Under the pieces are notes generated by a model. It did no database searches. It saw only the letters and a list, made by a program, of their open reading frames with translations, and was not told the origin of the DNA. Shown here in pieces: positions 33,689-42,462 of a DNA stretch of 61,939 nucleotides. The first letter of the stretch is position 1. The number at the start of each line of letters is the position of its first letter. The translations under genes were made by a program, and so were the position numbers. The stretch covers positions 1 to 61,939 of the forward strand of contig NZ_JAFHKT010000129.1 of assembly GCF_017052465.1 (NCBI RefSeq), read 5' to 3'. This DNA comes from Arthrobacter pascens. GTDB taxonomy: Bacteria; Actinomycetota; Actinomycetes; Actinomycetales; Micrococcaceae.

Positions 33689-34899
33689 TACACGCGCTCC
33701 AGCAGCATGGCGGTGCCCTGGCCGACGCCGATGCACATGGTGGCCAGGCCGATCCGCGCATCCTCGCGTTCCATCCGGCCCAGCAGGGTGATGGCGATCC
33801 GTGATCCGCTGGAACCCAGCGGGTGCCCCAACGCGATGGCGCCGCCGTCGTTGTTCACGATGTCCGGGTCCAGGCCCAGGCGCCGCATGCTTGCCAGCGA
33901 CTGGGTGGCGAACGCTTCGTTAAGTTCGACGGCGCCAAGGTCGCCGACGCTGAACCCGCTTCGCTTGAGCACCTTCTGGGTGGCCGGAACCGGGCCGATG
34001 CCCATGACTTCCGGCTCGCAGCCGGCAGAAGCGCCGTCGATGATGCGGGCACGGGGCGTCAGGCCGAGCCGGTCGATGGCGGACTGGGAGGCCACGATGA
34101 TGGCTGAGGCGCCGTCGTTGAGCGTGGACGAGTTGCCGGCGGTCACCACCGAGCCGCCCGGGATCACCGGGCGGAGGCCGGCCAGGACGTCCATGGTGGT
34201 GCCGGGCCGGGGGCCCTCGTCCGTGTCCACGACGGTTTCGGACTTCCGGGTCTTCACGGTCACCGGAACGATCTCGTCCTTGAACCTGCCGGCCTCGATG
34301 GCCGCCAGGGACCTCTCGTGCGAGCGCACCGCGAAGGCGTCGGCGTCCTCGCGGGAGATGCCGTCGACCCGCCCGACTTCTTCCGCGGTTTCCGGCATCG
34401 AGAAGGTCATCTTGCCGTCGCGCGACAGTTCGCCCTTCTTGAACGCGGGGTTGACGAAGCGCCAGCCGATGGAGGTGTCGAAGATTTCCCCGGGTTTCGC
34501 GAAGGCCGTCTGCGGCTTCTCCTGCACCCAGGGCGCGCGGCTCATGGATTCCACGCCGCCAGCCACCACGATGTCCGCGGCCCCCGATTTGATCATCTGG
34601 CTGGCCATAATGATGGCGCTCAGGCCCGAGGCGCACAGCCGGTTCACGGTGATGCCGGGGATATGGAGGGGAAGTCCGGCCAGGATGGTGGCCATGCGCG
34701 CCACGTTGCGGTTCTCCTCGCCGGCACCGTTGGCATTGCCGAGGATGACCTCGTCGATGGCGTCCGGGTCCACGCCGGCGCGGGCCACGGCTTCGCGGAC
34801 CACGAGCGCTGCAAGGTCGTCGGGGCGGACCCCCGAGAGTGCACCGCCGTATCGCCCTACCGGGGTACGTGCGCCGCCAACCAGAAAAGCCTCGACCAT
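33688..34899 (-). CDS. Acetyl-CoA acyltransferase (thiolase), probable PaaJ/PcaF role
   Basis: A 403-residue thiolase. The nucleophile is Cys89 in NRLCASGLSA; the His motif is GGAIALGHPLGSSGSR and the second Cys region is MCIGVGQG (Val where Gly is usual). The N-terminal segment FLVGGARTPVGRYGG is typical of beta-ketoadipyl-CoA thiolases, which cleave 3-oxoadipyl-CoA to succinyl-CoA and acetyl-CoA at the end of the phenylacetate pathway. AAAGGA precedes the ATG. It is the first gene of the operon with the hydratase and paaH, directly after operator D. Confidence 0.9.
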   Translation of the reverse strand: MVEAFLVGGARTPVGRYGGALSGVRPDDLAALVVREAVARAGVDPDAIDEVILGNANGAGEENRNVARMATILAGLPLHIPGITVNRLCASGLSAIIMASQMIKSGAADIVVAGGVESMSRAPWVQEKPQTAFAKPGEIFDTSIGWRFVNPAFKKGELSRDGKMTFSMPETAEEVGRVDGISREDADAFAVRSHERSLAAIEAGRFKDEIVPVTVKTRKSETVVDTDEGPRPGTTMDVLAGLRPVIPGGSVVTAGNSSTLNDGASAIIVASQSAIDRLGLTPRARIIDGASAGCEPEVMGIGPVPATQKVLKRSGFSVGDLGAVELNEAFATQSLASMRRLGLDPDIVNNDGGAIALGHPLGSSGSRIAITLLGRMEREDARIGLATMCIGVGQGTAMLLERV

Positions 34900-34940
34900 G
34901 AGAACATCCTTTTCGCAGGGAGTTGGGCCGGAAACGAATA

Positions 34941-34962
34941 AATTACCGACCGTTCGTTCTAT
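34941..34962. promoter_or_regulatory. Candidate PaaR operator D before the thiolase operon
   Basis: AATTACCGACCGTTCGTTCT fits the same ACCG-N2-CG-N2-CGKT pattern as site C and lies about 42 bases before the thiolase ATG, where the promoter is expected. Confidence 0.65.
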
Positions 34963-35010
34963 AAAGATTACACGGCAGGCTCCGACGGTCAACCACACCC
35001 CCGGATTGAA

Positions 35011-35469
35011 TCAGCCCTCGTAGCCGCAGATCGCGGCAACCTTGTCCGCCGAGGCACTGCCCTCGTCGAAGGTGTAGCCGACCCACTCCCGGGCCAGGCG
35101 GCGGGCCAGTTCAAGGCCGATCACCCGCTGGCCCATGCACAGGATCTGGGCGTTGTTGCTCAACACCGACCGCTCCACGGAGAACGAGTCATGGGCCGTC
35201 ACGGCGCGGACCCCCTTGACCTTGTTCGCGGCAATCGCCACGCCGAGGCCCGTGCCGCACACCAGGAGGGCGCGGTCCGCCGTGCCGTCAGCCACCATGC
35301 GCGCGGCCTCGACGGCGATGTGCGGATACGCGGTGTGGCCGTCCGCGCCGACGCCCACATCGACGATTCCGGCGACGAGGCCGTGGGCCGCCAGGTCCTT
35401 CTTCAGGGCTTCCTTGTATTCGAAGCCCGCGTCGTCGCAGCCGACGACAATTCTTAGCTTTTTGGTCAT
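35011..35469 (-). CDS. RpiB/LacAB-type sugar-phosphate isomerase, probable tetrulose 4-phosphate isomerase
   Basis: A 152-residue RpiB-fold isomerase. It starts with [19 protein letters not shown] (the CDHAG-type motif with Asp-Asp-Ala-Gly), then [16 protein letters not shown] and the catalytic Cys in [16 protein letters not shown], ending with [12 protein letters not shown]. RpiB relatives in mycobacteria (DerI) interconvert D-erythrulose 4-phosphate and erythrose 4-phosphate in tetritol use. As the last gene of an operon with an EltD-like dehydrogenase and a DhaKL-type kinase, that role is more likely here than ribose 5-phosphate isomerisation. Confidence 0.88.
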   Translation of the reverse strand: MTKKLRIVVGCDDAGFEYKEALKKDLAAHGLVAGIVDVGVGADGHTAYPHIAVEAARMVADGTADRALLVCGTGLGVAIAANKVKGVRAVTAHDSFSVERSVLSNNAQILCMGQRVIGLELARRLAREWVGYTFDEGSASADKVAAICGYEG

Positions 35470-35522
35470 GGAGATGTTCCTTTCACGGATTCTGAAGGTG
35501 ATGGAGCCAGCGGGTCTACGGG

Positions 35523-37247
35523 TCAAAGGGCCAGGGCGCCAGCGGGAAGGTCCGCCAGACCGCCGGCCAGCAGGGCGAAGGAGGTGGCGCCGGCGTCGGG
35601 CGTACCCACGGACCGTTCCGCCAGCGGGCGGGCACGGCCCAGCTTGGGACTCAGCGACGCCGTTGCTTCCGCCTTCTCGGCGGCCACGGCAGCGGCGGCC
35701 CGCCAGGCATCGGGGAACGCAGCGCCGTGTCCGACGCCGGCGGCCAGCTCCTCAACGAACGGCAGGAGTGCGTCCACCAGGGTCTTGTCGCCAACGGTGG
35801 CGCGGCCCAGGTCAACGATCGCGGCGGAGAACGCCTGGCCCGCGGCGACAAAGTCCTGATCGGCGTAGGCGGACCTGCCGTCGGTCAGCGACCGGCCGGC
35901 CGCTTCCAGCGCTGCTCCCCAGAGGACACCGGAGGTGCCTCCGGCATGTTCCGCCCAGGCCTGGCCCGCGGCCTGCAGCAGCCACGCTGCCCCGGCGCCG
36001 CCGTCGTAGGCAATTCGGGCGGCGGCGAGCGCGGCGTCGACGCCTTTCACCATGCCGCGGCCGTGATCGCCGTCGCCGGCCACCGCGTCGATGTCTCCGA
36101 GCATGGCCTCATCGGCGTGCAGGATCCGCGCCATGGTTTCCAAGGCACCGACGGCCGTACCGGCCAAAGCCCGGGCAGCCGGAGTGGCTTCGGGAATGGC
36201 ATGGGACTCCCGCACGTCATCACCGGACTCCTGGGCGAAACCGCCGATGGCGGCGACGGGTGCGCGCTGCTTCCGGAACGCCGGGGTGTACGCGTCGGCC
36301 CGCCAGAACGTCTCCAGTTCGTCGTCCAGCCACATCAGGGTGAGGGAGACTCCGCCCATGTCCAGGCTCGTCACCAACTCGCCCACTTCCGCGTCGACCA
36401 CTTCCAGGCCCGCTTCCCGGAGCAGCCCCGCCACGGTTCCCCACAGCAGGAAAAGTTCCTCGTATTTGGTGGTGCCAAGGCCGTTAAGGATCGGCGCCAC
36501 GCGTTTGCCCCCACCCTGCGGCGCGGCCTCGAGGAGCGAGTCCACCATGAGCTGAGCCAGTTCATGGGCCGCAGGCATCTGCTCGTCGCGGATGCCCGGC
36601 TCGCCGTGGATGCCGAGCCCCAGGCCGAGTTGGCCCTCCGGGACCGTGAAGAGCGGCCGGTCGGCGCCCGGCAACGTGCAGCCGGAGAAGGCCACGCCAA
36701 TGGTCCGCGTGGCGGCGTTCGCCGCCCGTCCTGCCCGCTCGACGCCGTCGATGTCCAGTCCGGCCGCGGCTGCGGCCCCGAGGACTTTGAAGACCGAGAA
36801 GTCTCCGGCGATGCCCCGGCGCTTGTCCTCCTCGGAGGCGGAGGCGACGTCGTCCGTCACCACCACGATCCGGACGTCGATGCCCTCCTTGCGGAGGCGT
36901 TCCGCGGCGATGCCGAAGTTCATGTTGTCCCCGGCGTAGTTGCCGAAGGTCAGGACGACGCCCCGCCCCTGGTGGGCGGCCTTTGCCACCGAGTAGACCT
37001 GGGCGGCCGACGGCGACGTGAAGACATTGCCGACGACGGCACCGGTGGCGAAGCCGCTGCCCACCAGGCCGGCGAACGCCGGGTAGTGGCCCGAGCCGCC
37101 ACCGACGACGACGGCCACCTGCGGTTCGCCGGACCTCAGGGCCACCGCGCCGCCCGGCACGCCGCGCAGGCGGTCGGCGTAGAGGTCAAGGAATCCGGTG
37201 AACTGGTCCTCGGCGAATTCCGCGGGGTCGTTGAAAATTCTGGTCAT
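35523..37247 (-). CDS. Dihydroxyacetone kinase-family (DhaK-DhaL fused) sugar kinase
   Basis: A 574-residue single-chain kinase. The DhaK half (about 1-330) has [30 protein letters not shown] and His214 in [10 protein letters not shown], which forms the covalent bond with the ketose carbonyl. The DhaL half (about 365-574) has [17 protein letters not shown], the ATP-magnesium Asp cluster. It uses ATP rather than a phosphotransferase protein, as no DhaM is present. In tetritol pathways the equivalents are L-erythrulose 1-kinase (LerK) and D-erythrulose 4-kinase (DerK). Neighbouring RpiB-type isomerase favours an erythrulose phosphate product. Glycerone itself is an alternative substrate. Confidence 0.9.
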   Translation of the reverse strand: MTRIFNDPAEFAEDQFTGFLDLYADRLRGVPGGAVALRSGEPQVAVVVGGGSGHYPAFAGLVGSGFATGAVVGNVFTSPSAAQVYSVAKAAHQGRGVVLTFGNYAGDNMNFGIAAERLRKEGIDVRIVVVTDDVASASEEDKRRGIAGDFSVFKVLGAAAAAGLDIDGVERAGRAANAATRTIGVAFSGCTLPGADRPLFTVPEGQLGLGLGIHGEPGIRDEQMPAAHELAQLMVDSLLEAAPQGGGKRVAPILNGLGTTKYEELFLLWGTVAGLLREAGLEVVDAEVGELVTSLDMGGVSLTLMWLDDELETFWRADAYTPAFRKQRAPVAAIGGFAQESGDDVRESHAIPEATPAARALAGTAVGALETMARILHADEAMLGDIDAVAGDGDHGRGMVKGVDAALAAARIAYDGGAGAAWLLQAAGQAWAEHAGGTSGVLWGAALEAAGRSLTDGRSAYADQDFVAAGQAFSAAIVDLGRATVGDKTLVDALLPFVEELAAGVGHGAAFPDAWRAAAAVAAEKAEATASLSPKLGRARPLAERSVGTPDAGATSFALLAGGLADLPAGALAL

Positions 37248-37277
37248 GGCAGTTGCTCCAAGCTCGGTATCCGGGTC

Positions 37278-38582
37278 TTAGTGGTGGCGGGTTCCGGCAG
37301 TGTCCGCCGGAACCTTGAGGAAAGTGGTCAGGACGAAGGCCACGCCGTAGAGGACCACGAAGGCCCACACCACGCCGGCATTGCCGCCCCAGGGAAGGAC
37401 CGCCGCAACGACGGCCGCACCGAGGAAGGCAGCTCCGCCGGCGGCTGTGGTGTACATGGCCATGGCCGCGCCCTTGTGGTCGGGGGTCAGAGCCGGCATG
37501 ATGGCGCCCATCGGGACAAAGCCCGCCAGCATGATGCCGAATGCCACGCCGGCCAGGACGGACAGCCAGTAGCCCCAGTCCGAACCGGGCGCCACCAGAT
37601 GGGGGACGTACCACCACGCCAGGAGACCGGCGGCAGAACCGACGACGCCGAACCAACGGACGGTGCGCTGCCAGCCCCACTTGTCGCCGATGGCGCCGAA
37701 GAGGGCGTTGAAGGCGATGTTGGACGCATAGACGATGACGGTCATCATCAGCCACTGCGTCTGGGACCATCCCAGCTCACCGCCGATCACGCCGGGCAGG
37801 ATCACGAACATGCCGTACTGCGGGGCCGTATTGATGAGCCGCACGATGAACCCCATCAGGATCCGCGGTTCACGCACCAGCAGCCGGACACCGCCGGAGA
37901 GGACTGCCGCCGTCGACTCCCCCGCCGGGGCGAGGCGCCGCGTGCCCCGCTCCTCCCTGACACCGAGCCAGGCAATGAGGAAACCGGCCGTCACCAGGCC
38001 GATCGAGGCCGCCATGGTCAGTGACTCCCCGGCACGGCCCCCGCCGAAGACAGGGATAAAGGTCAGCGCGAACAGCGAACCGAACGTGGGCAGGCCGCCG
38101 GTGAACATGACGTAGAACCAGCCCACGGCCGTGCCGTTGCTCTTCCGCGGCGCCACCGTGTTGATCCAGACCAGGAACGCGAAGGCGAAGAGCGGGTAGC
38201 CGAGGCCGCGCAGGAAGTAGCTGGCCATGATGCCGGCGGTGAAGCCGGCATTCAGGCTGAGGAGGAACAGAACTTCGAAGACCACCCAGGCCGCAAAGCC
38301 GAGCGCCATGACGCGCCGCGGACCCACCAGGTCGGAGAGTGCGCCGGACAGATACGAGGCGATCGTAACGGCGACGCCGTACATGGTGATGATGGTCGGG
38401 GCCAGCATGGCCTGCCCGCCCAGCGCGTCAGCCATGTGCGGTGCGATGAAGTTGGACTCGACGCCGTTGCCAGTCATGAAAACCAGGACGCCGAGGAATC
38501 CCCAGCGGAGGGAGTGCGGAATGCCGATCCGGTCAAGCAGTCGTTCCCGCGCAGCGACGGCGGGCGTGGCAAATGTAGTCAT
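37278..38582 (-). CDS. MFS transporter, probable polyol uptake permease
   Basis: A 434-residue protein with 12 predicted membrane helices. The segments LSGALSDLVGPRRVMALG (the loop 2-3 Gly-x-x-x-Asp-x-x-Gly-x-Arg type motif) and NALFGAIGDKWGWQRTVRW (the equivalent loop in the second half) are typical of the major facilitator superfamily, and the overall sequence resembles RbtT/DalT-like polyol permeases. Being the second gene of the tetritol operon, it likely imports the tetritol. In mycobacteria the equivalent transport step is done by an ABC system, so this is a different uptake solution. Confidence 0.85.
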   Translation of the reverse strand: MTTFATPAVAARERLLDRIGIPHSLRWGFLGVLVFMTGNGVESNFIAPHMADALGGQAMLAPTIITMYGVAVTIASYLSGALSDLVGPRRVMALGFAAWVVFEVLFLLSLNAGFTAGIMASYFLRGLGYPLFAFAFLVWINTVAPRKSNGTAVGWFYVMFTGGLPTFGSLFALTFIPVFGGGRAGESLTMAASIGLVTAGFLIAWLGVREERGTRRLAPAGESTAAVLSGGVRLLVREPRILMGFIVRLINTAPQYGMFVILPGVIGGELGWSQTQWLMMTVIVYASNIAFNALFGAIGDKWGWQRTVRWFGVVGSAAGLLAWWYVPHLVAPGSDWGYWLSVLAGVAFGIMLAGFVPMGAIMPALTPDHKGAAMAMYTTAAGGAAFLGAAVVAAVLPWGGNAGVVWAFVVLYGVAFVLTTFLKVPADTAGTRHH

Positions 38583-38619
38583 GGGAAAACGCCTTTGTTT
38601 TGGGGGGCAGGTGGGTCAG

Positions 38620-38653
38620 GGTCCGCGGGGCCCGTGCAGGGTCCCCGCGGACC
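38620..38653. other. Intercistronic hairpin between eltD and the transporter gene
   Basis: GGTCCGCGGGG (38620-38630) pairs perfectly with CCCCGCGGACC (38643-38653). It lies in the 78-base gap inside the operon and lacks a T-run, so it may stabilise the 3' end of the eltD transcript and lower expression of the downstream genes. Confidence 0.6.
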
Positions 38654-38660
38654 GCCGGAA

Positions 38661-39788
38661 CTAGCGTGCGGAACCGGGCAGGATGGAGACCTTGACGGAG
38701 GCGCCGGCAGTATCTCCCACGAGGTCCAGGGCGTCCTGGAACCTGTCGAGGGGGAACTGGTTGGTGCAGATCTCGTCCATGGGCAGGATGCCGGATTCAA
38801 TCATCTTGATGGCGGCGGGCCAGCAGTGGGGCCCCAGGTGGGCTCCGCGGACGTCGAGTTCCTTGTCATCGCTGATGATGGACCAGTCCACGGACACGTC
38901 GGAGCCGAAGACGGAGTATTCAACATAGGTTCCCAGCTTGCGCAGCAGGTTCAGGCCCTGGGCTACGGCCGAGGGATGGCCGGTGCCTTCGATGTAGACG
39001 TCTGCACCGTAGCCGTCGGTCATGTCCTTGACGAGCTGCACGGCGTCCTCGCGTCCGACGTTGATGACGACGTCGGCGCCGCACTTGCGGGCCAGTGCCA
39101 GTTTGTCGTCGGACATGTCAAGGGCCACCACCGTGAGCGGGCTCTTGGCCTTGGCGCCGGCGATCATGCCGAGGCCGATCGGGCCGCAGCCGGCGACGAC
39201 CACGACGTCGTTGAACTGGATGTCGGCACGTTCCACTGCATGCAGGGAGCAGGACAGCGGTTCGGCAAACGCGGCGTGCTGCGGGGCGAGGTCCTTGGAA
39301 ACTTTGTGGGTCCGGGCGTTGGGCGGGACCACCAGGTACTCTGCCATCGCACCGTTGTAGTTGCGGAAGCCGAACATGTCGTGCGGGCCGCACATCCAGT
39401 ACTGGCCGCGCTCGCAGTACCGGCATTCCCCGCACGGAACGATCTGCTCGCAGGCGATCCTGTCACCGAGCTTGAGTCCGTGGCGGGCCAGGCCGGCCTC
39501 GCCGCCGCTAACTATCGTGCCGACAAACTCGTGGCCCGGCGTGACTTCCTTCTGCGCCCACGCGGGGCGGTTTTCGTCGCCCCAGAACTTGGCGGCGCCG
39601 TGGTAGCACTTGAGGTCACTGGCGCAGACACCGACGGCCTCCACCTTCATCAGCAACTCGTCCTCCGCTGGGACGGGGGTTGCCACTTCTTCCAGTGTGT
39701 AGTTCTCCGGTCCGTGACAAATGACGGCCTGCATGACCGGCGGCACTCCGGTGCCGGTCTCAGCTGCTTCTGCGTATGTGGTTGACAT
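38661..39788 (-). CDS. eltD: Erythritol/L-threitol-type zinc alcohol dehydrogenase
   Basis: A 375-residue medium-chain dehydrogenase. Catalytic zinc ligands lie in VGVCASDLKCYHG and PGHEFVG; the structural zinc Cys set is CGECRYCERGQYWMC. The Rossmann motif is VVVAGCGPIGLGMIAGAKAK. The segments KCYHGAAKFWGDENRPAWAQ and AFAEPLSCSLHAVERA closely match what I remember of the mycobacterial erythritol/L-threitol dehydrogenase EltD, which gives L-erythrulose. It is the first gene of the operon, transcribed away from the SorC-type regulator. The substrate is inferred from family resemblance and context. Confidence 0.88.
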   Translation of the reverse strand: MSTTYAEAAETGTGVPPVMQAVICHGPENYTLEEVATPVPAEDELLMKVEAVGVCASDLKCYHGAAKFWGDENRPAWAQKEVTPGHEFVGTIVSGGEAGLARHGLKLGDRIACEQIVPCGECRYCERGQYWMCGPHDMFGFRNYNGAMAEYLVVPPNARTHKVSKDLAPQHAAFAEPLSCSLHAVERADIQFNDVVVVAGCGPIGLGMIAGAKAKSPLTVVALDMSDDKLALARKCGADVVINVGREDAVQLVKDMTDGYGADVYIEGTGHPSAVAQGLNLLRKLGTYVEYSVFGSDVSVDWSIISDDKELDVRGAHLGPHCWPAAIKMIESGILPMDEICTNQFPLDRFQDALDLVGDTAGASVKVSILPGSAR

Positions 39789-39805
39789 GTTGCCTCCTTG
39801 GAACG

Positions 39806-39821
39806 TGTGACCTGCGTCAAT
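39806..39821. promoter_or_regulatory. CRP/GlxR-like site upstream of eltD
   Basis: TGTGACCTGCGTCAAT fits TGTGA-N6-TCACA with two mismatches in the right half. It lies 18 bases before eltD, so it could mediate cAMP-dependent control of the polyol genes. Confidence 0.4.
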
Positions 39822-39841
39822 GTCTCAAGTCTGAAAGCAGT

Positions 39842-39900
39842 GTGAACAAATGTCAAGAACAAAATTTCTAGCAATGAATCGGCGTGAAATTTTGTTCACG
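39842..39900. promoter_or_regulatory. Operator for the SorC-type regulator
   Basis: GAACAAAATTTC (39857-39868) and GAAATTTTGTTC (39886-39897) form a perfect 12-bp inverted repeat with 17 bases between. A third half-site GTGAACAAA lies at 39842. The spacing and the A/T-rich arms are typical of SorC/DeoR-like effector-controlled regulators, and the position between divergent genes allows control of both. Confidence 0.75.
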
Positions 39901-39948
39901 CCTCGGCTACCATGGAGGCATCTGAGTCGCGACGGAGGGAGCGGAGTT

Positions 39949-40911
39949 ATGCAGGAGGTCGATCCGGCCGGCAGCAGCAGCAAATTTCCGCTGGACACGC
40001 TCTATCAGGCCGCACGCATGTACTACCTCGAAGACGCCAACCAGGTGAAGATCGCAGAGGCGCTTGACGTCTCCCGCCCCACGGTCAGCCGCCTTCTGGC
40101 AGAGGCCCGGCGCATCGGACTGGTCCGCATTGAAGTGGTGAACCCTGCCCGGACGGCAGCCGATTCCCTGGGCGGAGACCTCGCCGCCGCGCTGTCGCTG
40201 CAGAAGGTCTACCTTGCCGACGGCGACCAGTCGCGGCGCCTCCGGGTGGGACTGCTCCCCCTGGTTGCAGAGGCCGTAACCGATATGGCCCTGGCACCGG
40301 GCGACGTCCTGCTGGCCTCCTCCGGGCGCACCATCTATGAGCTCAGCCAGGCCGTGCTGCCGAAACTCCCCGGCGTGATCGTCGCCCCCAGCGTCGGTGG
40401 CCAGACCGAGCCGGAACCCTGGTACCAGACCAATGAAATTGCGCGCGCCATGGCCGAACACACGGGCGCACACCCTGCGTTCCTGTGGACCCAGGCCCTC
40501 CCCTCCCCCGAGATGCACCAGTTCCTGCAGCGGGATCCTGACTTTCAGCGGATCCATCGCTTGTGGGAGTCCGCCAAGGGCGCGCTCCTGGGGGTCGGTG
40601 CCCCTCCCACCACCCGAAGTTCCATCTCACGGTTCATTCCCAAGGACGACGATTCGCTGGCCCGCGCCGTGGGCGACATCTGCCTGAACTTCTTCGACAT
40701 CCACGGCGACCGGGTGGATTTCCCCGGCAGCGACAGGATCGTCGCCACCTCGCCGGAAATCCTCCGCGCCATTCCGCATACCGTCGGCGTGGCGGTGGGC
40801 GTCGAAAAGGCCAGCAGCATCGTGGGTGCAGCCCGGGCCGGCTATTTCGGGAAGCTGGTCACGGACGCCACTACGGCGCGGGCGGTACTCGAATACCTGG
40901 ACGCGGCCTAA
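39949..40911 (+). CDS. SorC/DeoR-family sugar-binding transcriptional regulator
   Basis: A 320-residue regulator. The N-terminal helix-turn-helix is QVKIAEALDVSRPTVSRLLA, and the rest is a SorC effector-binding domain of the phosphosugar isomerase fold (GDVLLASSGRTIYELSQAV, then GVGAPPTTRS). Such proteins bind phosphorylated sugars, so a tetrulose phosphate from the adjacent pathway is the likely inducer. I start at the ATG at 39949, after GGAGGG; the frame is open further upstream but runs through the operator. The gene converges on the FGGY kinase with only a four-base gap. Confidence 0.9.
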   Translation: MQEVDPAGSSSKFPLDTLYQAARMYYLEDANQVKIAEALDVSRPTVSRLLAEARRIGLVRIEVVNPARTAADSLGGDLAAALSLQKVYLADGDQSRRLRVGLLPLVAEAVTDMALAPGDVLLASSGRTIYELSQAVLPKLPGVIVAPSVGGQTEPEPWYQTNEIARAMAEHTGAHPAFLWTQALPSPEMHQFLQRDPDFQRIHRLWESAKGALLGVGAPPTTRSSISRFIPKDDDSLARAVGDICLNFFDIHGDRVDFPGSDRIVATSPEILRAIPHTVGVAVGVEKASSIVGAARAGYFGKLVTDATTARAVLEYLDAA

Positions 40912-40915
40912 CAGC

Positions 40916-42403
40916 CTAGCTCTGTCCGGCCTTTTCCTGGATCCTGGCCAGGGCGTGCATGTGGTCACGGTTCGACGCGTACAGGCTGCAGTAGGTGGCG
41001 TACATCTCGTCATAGAGACCTGCGGTCCCCGCCGTGGGTTCCACGAGCCTGTCGGCTTTCATCCAGTCCGTGTCCGGCGCCACGGTTCCCGTGCCCACAG
41101 CGGCCAGCAGGGCATCCCCATAGCTGGCTCCGATGGTCACCTTCGGCACGATTTGCGTCCTGCCGGTGACGTCACTGGCGATCTGGGACCACAGCCCGGC
41201 CTTCAGTCCGCCGCCCACGGCCAGAAGCCGGGTAATCGGTTCTCCTGCCTCCTCGACCAGGTCCAGGGTTTGCCGCAGTCCAAAGCAAATGCCTTCCAGC
41301 GCCGCGCGAAGCAGGTGCCCTCGGCCGTGCCGGAGCGTCAGTCCCATGATCATCCCCCGGGCGTCCGGATCCAGGATGGGAGTGCGTTCGCCGGCGAAAT
41401 ATGGCAGCAGGAGCAAGCCCTCGGCGCCGGCGGGAACTGCGGCCGCGTCCTTCAGTAGGTCTTCCATCGGGGTTCCGCCCAGGATCTGCTGCAGCCAGGT
41501 CAGGAGGCTCCCCGAGGTGGACATCCCGCCGGAGAGCGTCAGGGACCCGGGCTCGACGCCGGAAACTGTCCACAGCTGCGGATGGCTCCTGAATGCCCGG
41601 AGCTGCTGCACGAAGAACATGGTGGAGCCATACATGAGCATGGTGTCGCCGGAACTCCGCACCCCGGCGCTGTAGGCCTCAACCCACGCGTCAACCGTTC
41701 CCGCGCAGACCGGTGTCCCCGCCGGGATGCCGGTGAGGGCCGCCGCCTCCCGCGTAACCTGGCCGGCGGTCTCGGCGGGCCAGAGCAGCCTCGGCAGCGG
41801 CAGATGTCGCGCCACGGCAGCGGCCCGGTCCGTGATCCATTCGCGGCGGCGGATGTCATAGAGCGGATCGCACTGGCTGGCCGTCGGGTGGTCCAGGATG
41901 TATTCGCCCGTCAGCTTGTGTACGAGAAACGAGCTGCAGGAGAACCAGTATCTCGCCGCCGCGAAGACCTGCGGCTCATGGTTTGCAATCCAGCGGAGCT
42001 TGGGTCCCACTGACTGGGACGACAGCGCCTTTCCGCCGTCTGCGGTGATCCTGGCTTCGCCGAATTCCTCATTGAGTTCGGCGATTTCCCGGCTGGCCCG
42101 CGTGTCCACGCCGTAGAGGATCGCCGGCCGGAGCGGCACCCCGCGGGCGTCCGTCACCACCAGGCAGGGCCCCATGCCGCTGACGGCCACCCCGGTCACC
42201 TGCCGTGCATCGCGCCTGGCGAACAGCTCGCGGCAGAGATGCTGGACCTCTGCCCACCACGTGTTTTCGGCATCAAATTCGGCCCATCCCGGCCGCGGCA
42301 GGGAGACTGCATGATGCACGGTGGCGGTGTCGATCACCGTCCCGTCCGGAGAGGCCAGAACCGCTTTGCTGCTCCCCGTTCCGATATCGACGCCCAGGAG
42401 CAC
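40916..42403 (-). CDS. FGGY-family carbohydrate kinase
   Basis: A 495-residue sugar kinase of the xylulokinase/gluconokinase group. It begins LLGVDIGTGSSKAVLASPDG (phosphate 1 motif). It has the catalytic Asp region in VCAGTVDAWVEAYSAGV, and LSGGMSTSGSLLTWLQQ and LLAVGGGLKAGLWSQIASDV as adenosine-site motifs. The substrate is not determined by sequence. Lying at the polyol locus it may phosphorylate a tetritol, a pentulose or xylitol-derived sugar; as it is transcribed convergently with the regulator, it is not part of the eltD operon and need not share its function. Confidence 0.88.
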   Translation of the reverse strand: MLLGVDIGTGSSKAVLASPDGTVIDTATVHHAVSLPRPGWAEFDAENTWWAEVQHLCRELFARRDARQVTGVAVSGMGPCLVVTDARGVPLRPAILYGVDTRASREIAELNEEFGEARITADGGKALSSQSVGPKLRWIANHEPQVFAAARYWFSCSSFLVHKLTGEYILDHPTASQCDPLYDIRRREWITDRAAAVARHLPLPRLLWPAETAGQVTREAAALTGIPAGTPVCAGTVDAWVEAYSAGVRSSGDTMLMYGSTMFFVQQLRAFRSHPQLWTVSGVEPGSLTLSGGMSTSGSLLTWLQQILGGTPMEDLLKDAAAVPAGAEGLLLLPYFAGERTPILDPDARGMIMGLTLRHGRGHLLRAALEGICFGLRQTLDLVEEAGEPITRLLAVGGGLKAGLWSQIASDVTGRTQIVPKVTIGASYGDALLAAVGTGTVAPDTDWMKADRLVEPTAGTAGLYDEMYATYCSLYASNRDHMHALARIQEKAGQS

Positions 42404-42462
42404 GGCCTGCCACCTTCCTTGTGGGCCCTCCGCCGGGGCACTACCGAAATCGTATCCCCGGC

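Noticed and set aside
35727..38024. 765-codon plus-strand ORF
   Set aside because: Antisense to the DhaKL kinase and MFS genes, His/Gly/Arg-rich in the way of reverse frames.
38436..39785. 449-codon plus-strand ORF
   Set aside because: Antisense to eltD with no family features.
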